DNA of 64,000 nucleotides from Dichotomocladium elegans (taxonomy: Eukaryota > Mucoromycota > Mucoromycetes > Mucorales > Lichtheimiaceae). Positions 57,364-64,000 of this stretch are shown here, piece after piece; position 1 is the stretch's first letter; each line of letters starts with the position of its first letter. Below the pieces are notes generated by a model. It worked only from the letters and a program-made list of their open reading frames with translations. It was not told the origin of the DNA and searched no databases. The translations under genes were made by a program, and so were the position numbers. The stretch lies in NCBI GenBank assembly GCA_025716815.1, contig JAIXMN010000030.1, positions 186,001 to 250,000 on the forward strand, written 5' to 3'.

Positions 57364-58539
57364 GTGTGGGCAACAAAATAAGGAGAGAAGAGGATGTAGA
57401 GGAAGAACAAGGAGAGGAGGCGATGGGGTGGAGGGTGGGTGGCTGTTGACCAACATCTATTTTAGGATCTCTGCTCAGACATGCGGTTCCTGGTTACACT
57501 GGGGAAAAAACAACGTTCCAAATCCAGAAGGCGGTATAAAATTACCACTGTGTAATAATAATCCATGACAACCGTTTCTCCCAACCCCACGGAAGACAAC
57601 CGTCAAAGAAGTGACGAGTTGTCAGGGACAACTCTCCCTCCTTCTTACACCCTACAGAATCGTTCTAGAATAGGAGGACAGACATGTCGCCTTTTGGCAG
57701 ACGCATGCCATGTATAGTATTATCAAATAATGCAGTCGCTATCTTCGAAATCATATAATACAATTTTATACAGGACAAGGGCATGTGGTGAGGACTATCG
57801 ATTTCTGCCAACACAGGATTATAGTCCAGCAGCTTAATAGACTATCTGTTGTGCTTGAACATGTGGTAGTGCATTCCTTGGTTGTAGTTTGAGGATCATG
57901 CTTTTCTGAAGGCGGGAACCTGCGTAGAATAAACCACCTACGATGATAGTGTACATCGCAAAAGGGTGACCTGCTTTTGCGCTCCACCCCTTGTTCGCTT
58001 ACATTATTTTGTAACTCGAGCAGATCTGTTGGCAAAGCGTTGCCCTCTACCTCTGTTTACCCCTCTGAAACCTGATTTTGCTCTCTGTCCGTTATGCAAA
58101 TCGCACATACGCCATCTCTCTGTCTCCCATGCTTTAAATTGTATTGTCAAATAATAATCCTATTTCTCATCTGTGGACGAAAACTGATGTTTTAGTTTTC
58201 TGAGGTGTACCGAACCACGATGCTACTCTTTTATCACTATTCTCTCTCTCTCTCTCTCTTTTTTTTTTTTTTACTGAAACGATTTTCTCCTCGAAAATTC
58301 AGTGGTCCCCTTCATGAAGCTAAAGGGATATAAACCTCGTGGAGGTGATCTTTTTTTTGAAAAAAAATTGAGGGACATTCGAGTTGAATGCATCTGCAAA
58401 TTATGCTTCTCCTCGTTGCCACTGTTAATACATTATTATATCATCGGCAGATACTCGGGCTTGAGTTCTCACATATAAAAAGAACAGCTTTTATGGGGCT
58501 GGCCATAGGTCAGATAAGCTTACCCAATACCCATTCTTG
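57364..58539. other. Divergent promoter region, coiled-coil gene and oxidase
   Basis: 1.2 kb between divergent starts. It contains TC/T runs (58240-58272) and a TATA-like box at 58474. No gene seen. Confidence 0.45.
58474..58481 (+). promoter_or_regulatory. TATA-like box of the multicopper oxidase gene
   Basis: TATAAAAA, 66 bp upstream of the ATG at 58540, in the usual fungal range. Confidence 0.45.
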
Positions 58540-60277
58540 ATGATCCATCATCTCTTCTTCCTCACGTTCTTTGTGTTCTGGATCGCCCCAATCCAGGTAG
58601 AAGCAGCTCTCCGGCGATTCGAGCTCAATGTTGGCAAGGGATCGATCAATCCGGACTGCTATAACCGTTCCTACACTGCTTTATTCATCAACGGACAGTT
58701 CCCCGCACCACCGATTGAGGTGACCAAGAATGATGATGTTCTTATTACCATTCGCAATGAGCGTACGACGAATGATGTCGTCACGATCCACTTCCATGGC
58801 ATCCTCCAGCGCGGCACGCCGGACTCAGACGGTGTACCGGGCGTTACGCAGTACGCTATCCAGCCCGGTGAGGTTTATCATGCCCAGTTCCACATTGGTG
58901 ATCAATCCGGCACATTTTACTACCATGCACACGTCGGTGTGGAGGATGACACAATCGTTGGGCCGTTTATCATCTACGACTCCATACAGGCGTGGCCCAA
59001 CCAGGCCAATGCGGGAAGGAAACTGAGGGACGGTCCGTACGAGTACGACGACGAGCGGATTATCTTCTTGAACGAGTGGTGGCATCTGCCGGAGCGGACA
59101 CGACTGAACTACTATCTCGGACCGAACTATGATGGCATGGTGGCTGCAGACAGTTATCTCGTCAACGGCCGCACCGTCTTTGAGCCGACATGTGCCAACT
59201 GCCCGGGCTACTCGGTCATCAATGTCAAGCCCAATACGGTATATCGTTTCCGCGTCATCGGTGCTCTCACAATGGCCGGCTTGGGTCTCCAGATTGCCAA
59301 CCATCAGATGACCATTATTGAGGTCGATGGCATCCTTGTCGAGCCATTTGAGGTCAACTATCTTGATCTGCCGCCCGGCCAACGCTTCTCGATCCTCGTC
59401 AAGACTGGCAATTTTATTGATCAGAGCTTCTACATCAACACTGCGCCGTATTATATTGTGGAGACGACCGGCAACGGCCGCGCCATTCTCCAATACACCG
59501 CCACTGGCAAGGGCAAACTGACGGCTTTTAATGCCACGATCCCTGAACTGCCTATCCCTCCGCGCCCCACCTCGCAATATGTCTTCCAGCAGCTGACGCC
59601 GATTCCACAGAACACTGTCTCCGCCGACGGTGATGCGGACTTCACCCTCATCATCAACCCGAATGAGCAGGAGCTTGTGGACGGTACCACCCGTTGGTTC
59701 ATCAACAACCAAACTGCCGACTATGTCAACCGCGAGCCCATCCTTACCCAGCTCCGGAGCAGACCACGAGCGCTGCGTGCAAGCACTAGCAACTCCTACG
59801 ACCCGATGCTGAACACGTACCTCATCAAGCACGACCAAATCCTCGACGTCGTCATCCACGCGGTCGTTGTCCCGGTCGCTGGGGGCGTCAACGCATGTAT
59901 TGCCCACCCCTGGCACAGCCACGGCTATGTACACTACCCGATAGCCCATGGCCAAGGCCAGTACATCCATGCGCGGGACAAGGATATCCGAACTTATCCT
60001 AGCAGGCCGGTTGGCAAGGACGTTACTCTCATATTCCCTGTACCGCCCGCTAACATCGCCACATTGCCTTCGGGAACTCCATGTGGCTGGACAAAGATTC
60101 GAATTCGCACTGTAAAGCATTCCCACTTTTTTCTTTTCCTTTGCACATACACTCATCCTTTTTTTTTTTTACTGACAATAGGACAACCCTGGTGCCTGGG
60201 CACTCCACTGTCACATCACGTCGCATATGATCCAAGGCATGATGACCGTCCTTACTACCGGAGCAGAATATTTATAA
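58540..60277 (+). CDS. Secreted multicopper oxidase (laccase-like)
   Basis: Exons 58540-60111 and 60182-60277 give 555 aa. A signal peptide (HHLFFLTFFVFWIAPIQVEA) is followed by three cupredoxin domains. The four copper motifs are complete: HFHG (near residue 84), YYHAHVG (near 128), HPWHSHGY (near 456) and HCHITSHM (near 533). The last lies in exon 2, so splicing (ACT|GTAAAG to GACAATAG) is required for a functional enzyme. The residue ten after the T1 Cys is Met, an axial ligand associated with lower redox potential. Such enzymes oxidise phenols, or iron in the Fet3 branch, with reduction of oxygen to water. No C-terminal membrane helix is seen, which favours a soluble secreted enzyme. The exact substrate class is undecided. 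Confidence 0.92.
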
Positions 60278-60976
60278 TAGAATAGCTTTCGCAATTTACA
60301 TTTTTTTTCGGATGTTTTTAATCTAAAAACTATTTTACCCACGTTGAACAATAGTATACAACCCATTCTGTAGGTCATGATTTCAAATATTTTTTTTAAA
60401 AAAAAGATAAAGCAGTCTATACCAAGTTTCCGTCAGTGTAGCACACGTCTTGCCATGCATTGCATTGTGGGTGCAATGAGCAGGAAGTTGGTAAAGTACA
60501 CATGCTCTTTGCAGTGGAAGGGGGAGGGAAGGAGAGGAAAGGAGAGAGAGAGAAAGAGAGAAAGAGAGAGGGATAGGTAGGATAGACTGGGACTATTCCA
60601 AACAGGCCATTTGTTGATTGGCGTGACGCTGCAGTGCAGGAAACATTAGGAAGTTAATTAACAAATATTTAAAGCGGCCGTATGACTTGTCAACTTGGAA
60701 GCGAGGCGCTGCGATATGATCATCAAAAGCGGACAAGAGCTCCGAGAGAGTGAGAGAGAGAATGTAAAGTAACGTCCTTTTATAGATTAATATGAGTTTA
60801 TGTGTTTGGATAACAAACGGTGGGTTGGGGGGAGGGCGTCTGTGAAATAAACATAGACAACGACTGTTCGTGATCAATGCAAGCGAAACAACCTCTCCCT
60901 TTCCCCTATATATAAGTTTGTTCTTCCGCATTTCCCCACCCTCCCTCCCTCTTCACATCCTCCTTGTCATTTCCTC
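60278..60976. other. Promoter region of the caleosin gene
   Basis: A GA repeat (60540-60573) and a TATATATA box near 60907; the 50 bp before the start are pyrimidine-rich. A minus-strand frame inside the first caleosin exons is a shadow. No other gene seen. Confidence 0.45.
60907..60915 (+). promoter_or_regulatory. TATA-like box of the caleosin gene
   Basis: TATATATAA about 65 bp upstream of the ATG at 60977. Confidence 0.4.
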
Positions 60977-63900
60977 ATGGAGCCTATCAAGGGCGTCGCA
61001 GGTAATCAAGCCTCCCAAAGAGGAGAGAATCTCCCCCTCTCCCTTGGCTCCGTAATCGCTAAATAGTTTACTTCGACGGATGACGGGGACGAACCGGTAA
61101 ATAGGCTCCTCCCATCGCAAAAACATCGATGCACGCAAACGAGTGTCCACCATGCCTGTTCTTGTGTCCGACCCTGCGACCAATATTGTATAGATTTGTT
61201 TCTGGAGGACGCAAGAGGACAATGCGCTAATGTTCCTGCCTTGTTGCGTGGGACCTATAGGGCTTTCGTCGGCATGTCCGTTTCTGGGATAGAACCAACA
61301 AAGGGTATATCACGCCGATGGATACAGCCGCAGGTATGGGAGAGGAAACGAGAGAAAAAGGCATTTTTGTTCGCTCATGCAACCTTTCTCAGGGTTGAGC
61401 CATCTCGGCTACAATGTCATTGTCAGCCTGACGTTTGGTGCGCTTCTGACAGCGATACTTTCGTATGCAACACAGGACTCCTGGCTCCCGGATCCTCGAT
61501 GCCGAATCCATGTTCAAAAGTGGATGCGATCCAAAGTGAGCACTGAAAAAGAAGCACACACCTCTCTCTCTCTCTCTCTCTTTCCCCCCCCCGGCCTTTC
61601 AACCATCCGATCATTCATGTATGCTGTTTGTAGCGACGGCATCGCCATCACTATCCACTCTTTGATGAATACGGTCGTTTTGATACCAATCGGTTCGACG
61701 CACTCTTTGATAAATATGCACAATCGGATTTATCCCGAAATGTCATCAAGTTCTCCGAAGTCCTTCAGATGGCCAATGACTATCATCAATGTGGCACCAG
61801 CCCCACTGCTTGGTAAATTCACGACCCTTGGCCATCGTGGCCCGTCTGGCTGACTTGTCCATCCTTATTAGGGTATGCATTGCGGTTCAATGGGCGGGTA
61901 TCTATCTTTTGATCGGCAAAGACGGGATTTTGAGAAAGAAAGACGTGCGGGCTGTTTTTGATGTGAGTTTATTGACATGCACATGTTTGACCCTGCTCAT
62001 CCACATTGAAATGTATTAACACACACACACGCGCGCGCGCGCGCGTTCTCGCTCTCGCTTTCTCTCTTTGTGTCTACGGATAGGGGTCGCTCTTTTTCCG
62101 AATTTGTGATTCTAGCCGGTCGAGCTTCAAAGGGAATGCCGCCGTTGCCTATCAGCAACAGCAATCTCTCTTTCCTCGGGGAATTGTTCGCGTTATCGAG
62201 AAGAAGTTGAATGCCGCTCTTGGTAGACTGCCACGATCGGCGTCCCATGCCATCGAGCGTCGGATTCATAGCTGGCTTTCGGCCGGACGTCACGATGATC
62301 GATTTGGACTTCATCTCGGTAGTGGCCCATCACGGCTTGCGGGCGTTCCCGATGATGATGACGACGACGATGGCCATAGTAGCAGCAAGCTCTTTGGACA
62401 GAGTGATCAGTGGTTACTGATGCTATTGCAGGAACAGAACGGTGATGCGTACTCGCTCATTCACGAGCGGCTGACCGGCACAAAGCTCGTTTCTCTCGAC
62501 GAGCAGTCATTTGCATTGACAGGCATTCAGGGCTATCCTGGACCGCAGCGTGTCCTGTCGGACGAAGCAACGGAAAGTCAGGTGTCAGAACTCAGCCCAA
62601 TGATGCTACAAGGCAGGATCTTCGGCAATGATGACGACGACGATTACGCGTATCGTAGAGATGGTCCTTTCGAGGATTCGCACCGCAGCTGGCTTGTCCA
62701 GGATCCAGATCGCGGTGGCGACAATTTCAGGAAGCCGAACGACGACGACGAGGAGGTACCGCTATTCACACTCTCAGGCCTGCGTAGGGCCTCTGCTCCA
62801 GAGAAAGCACTCCAGATAGTGCAGGTGCCGCCAGATAGGATGGAAGAGCACGATCCTGCGCCAGATAAATCTCCGACAGAACTGCCGATCGTCCGCGCTC
62901 CTGCAACGCCGTATTCGTCTCGCATGCACACGATTTCGATTGTGGAGGATTGGAGTCCGTTGAAATACCAACAAGATTTTGCTACGTTTGAACCCGTTAT
63001 TCTATCCGGCCTTCAGACCGACAAAGACGCGTTTGAGATCGCTGCACGTAGCAGCTCTTCGCTGATTGGCATTGTGCAGACACACGTGGCCGAAGAACAG
63101 GAGCAGGCCCCATTCGCACTCTCTGGCCTGCGTCGCTCGTCCTATATCACGTCCAAAAGCCAGCAGTCATCATCCGCCGATGTTGAGCCTGTCGTTCTTT
63201 CGGGGCTTCTCAGGCAAGATGAATACTTTGTCCGGGAGAGCTCTGCTGCCAAGGATGCCTTTGAGTTCGTCGGCTTCGCGGGTAGTGATGAGGAAGAGCA
63301 GGGATCCTCCGACGAGGAACCACACACACCGACGAACCTGGCGCCGGTTGCTCTCACTGGCATCCGGGCTACGGGCAGCCCATTCGCCGGGTTTGTCGAG
63401 GATCCGAGCCCCTCTGTGGGCCATGCATCTGCTGTGGACGACGACGATGTCGTCGTCGACCTGGAGCCGGTATTGTTGTCCGGCCTGCGGACGGATCGAG
63501 CATATGCTGGCATTGTGCAGGAGCCGACCTCGCCAGCACCACAGTCGCCAGCCCTCACTGAACATGATCCATCTGGTGCTGCAGGCATCCGCGGCAGCCA
63601 TCTTTTGTACACCGGGTTTGTTCAAACACCCCAAGATTTCGGGCACAATGATCATGCTCCTGCTCTTGGTCTGGAGCGGGTGGTTCTCTCCGGCATCCAA
63701 GTCGACCTTGAGGAGGATCCTCGTGAGGAGATGTCACTTTTGGGTGTCGTTGCTCCGCTGCAACAGCTGCAGCTGCACGGTGTTCGCGAAGGCACAGAGG
63801 TACCATCACCACCACGGGCGATGCCGATCGTCGAAGAGGCGTCGTTTGAGCCAAGCCCGCGGTCCATAATAGCGACAGCAGTACCCGAACAAATCAGGCT

Positions 63901-64000
63901 GACCGGGATCAGCGAGAGCGAGAGCGAGGTCCCGCTCAAGAATTGGCTCAATACAGATGCGCTACCCGGTACGCTGAGGGCGCCGGCAGCAAGCCAGTCC
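60977..64000 (+). CDS. Caleosin with long repeat-bearing C-terminal extension (3' partial)
   Basis: Exons 60977-61001, 61105-61187, 61261-61333, 61393-61535, 61634-61812, 61872-61962 and 62084 to beyond 64000. The seven exons join in phase, giving at least 837 aa. Residues about 37-235 form the caleosin domain: the degenerate EF-hand region (RRHVRFWDRTNKGYITPMD, with its conserved His), the membrane hairpin (VIVSLTFGALLTAILSY) with following Pro, FDKYA, and the second half (WAGIYLLIGKDGILRKKDVRAVFDGSLFFRICD). Caleosins bind lipid droplets and, with two His haem ligands, act as peroxygenases; they normally have about 200-300 aa. Here the last exon continues without a stop for 639 codons into an acidic, Asp/Glu/Ser-rich tail with repeated units around FxLSGLR. 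Exon 1-3 splices are less certain than the rest. Intron 6 holds a CA/CG microsatellite. Confidence 0.85.
62020..62045. repeat. (CA)n(CG)n microsatellite in an intron
   Basis: CA repeats followed by a CG run inside the last caleosin intron, 40 bp before the acceptor. Alternating purine-pyrimidine sequence of this kind can adopt Z-DNA. Confidence 0.85.

Noticed and set aside
58825..60156. Minus-strand frame of 443 codons
   Set aside because: Exact shadow of the multicopper oxidase gene, which has all copper motifs on the other strand.
63066..63869. Plus-strand frame of 267 codons
   Set aside because: It is in another frame of the caleosin tail exon, which has clear repeated motifs and continuity with the caleosin domain.
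1..64000. CRISPR arrays, prokaryotic operons, bacterial origin
   Set aside because: No regularly spaced identical repeats exist, genes are spliced with GT/GC-AG introns, and all recognised families are eukaryotic.

Overview
The window is nuclear DNA of a filamentous fungus, most likely an early-diverging lineage (Mucoromycota). The evidence is many short introns (about 53-155 nt), a SCAI homologue, a caleosin, a Fanzor relic of the type common in Mucoromycota, and abundant decayed Tc1/mariner elements. No rRNA, tRNA or CRISPR array was found. Splice models were built by hand from reading frame, phase and family conservation, without transcript data.

Layout. 0-5 kb: a pogo-type MITE, then a Dma1-like FHA-RING ubiquitin ligase. 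6-12.4 kb: a decayed Tc1 copy, mitochondrial Qri7/OSGEPL1, and on the opposite strand a ten-exon SCAI homologue with about 62 glutamines inserted. 14.7-17.6 kb: an unknown Ser/Thr-rich protein, RNase H2 subunit C, ribosomal protein L3. 17.7-31 kb is repeat-rich: four Tc1/mariner pieces, a second MITE and a Fanzor (TnpB-like) relic, with Tim54 and Ypt1/Rab1 embedded. 31-37 kb: a decayed secreted-protein gene, a ten-exon DHHC palmitoyltransferase, a disordered protein and a Pap1-type bZIP factor. 37-50 kb is gene-poor and holds only a Kre9/Knh1-like wall protein and Mediator subunit 20. 50-60 kb: a small ORF, a Myb/SANT-like protein, a Vps3844-type membrane protein, a chimeric Tc1 copy, a coiled-coil protein and a secreted multicopper oxidase. 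61-64 kb: a caleosin whose last exon runs on without a stop to the window edge.

Most genes are housekeeping and unrelated: translation (RPL3), tRNA modification (Qri7), mitochondrial import (Tim54), secretion (Ypt1, Vps3844-like, DHHC enzyme), transcription (Med20, bZIP, SCAI, Myb-like), genome maintenance (RNase H2C), cell cycle (Dma1-like). They form no operon-like unit.

The most notable observations are: (1) the caleosin fused to a long acidic tail built on a degenerate repeat with an L-[ST]-G-[LI]-[RQ] core; (2) about five apparent GC-AG introns among about 53, three of them in the DHHC gene, one splitting the catalytic Cys codon of the DHHC motif; (3) a Fanzor relic lying between the body and a detached 3' end of a Tc1/mariner element; (4) very small exons (ATG-only, 11, 14, 19 and 26 nt).
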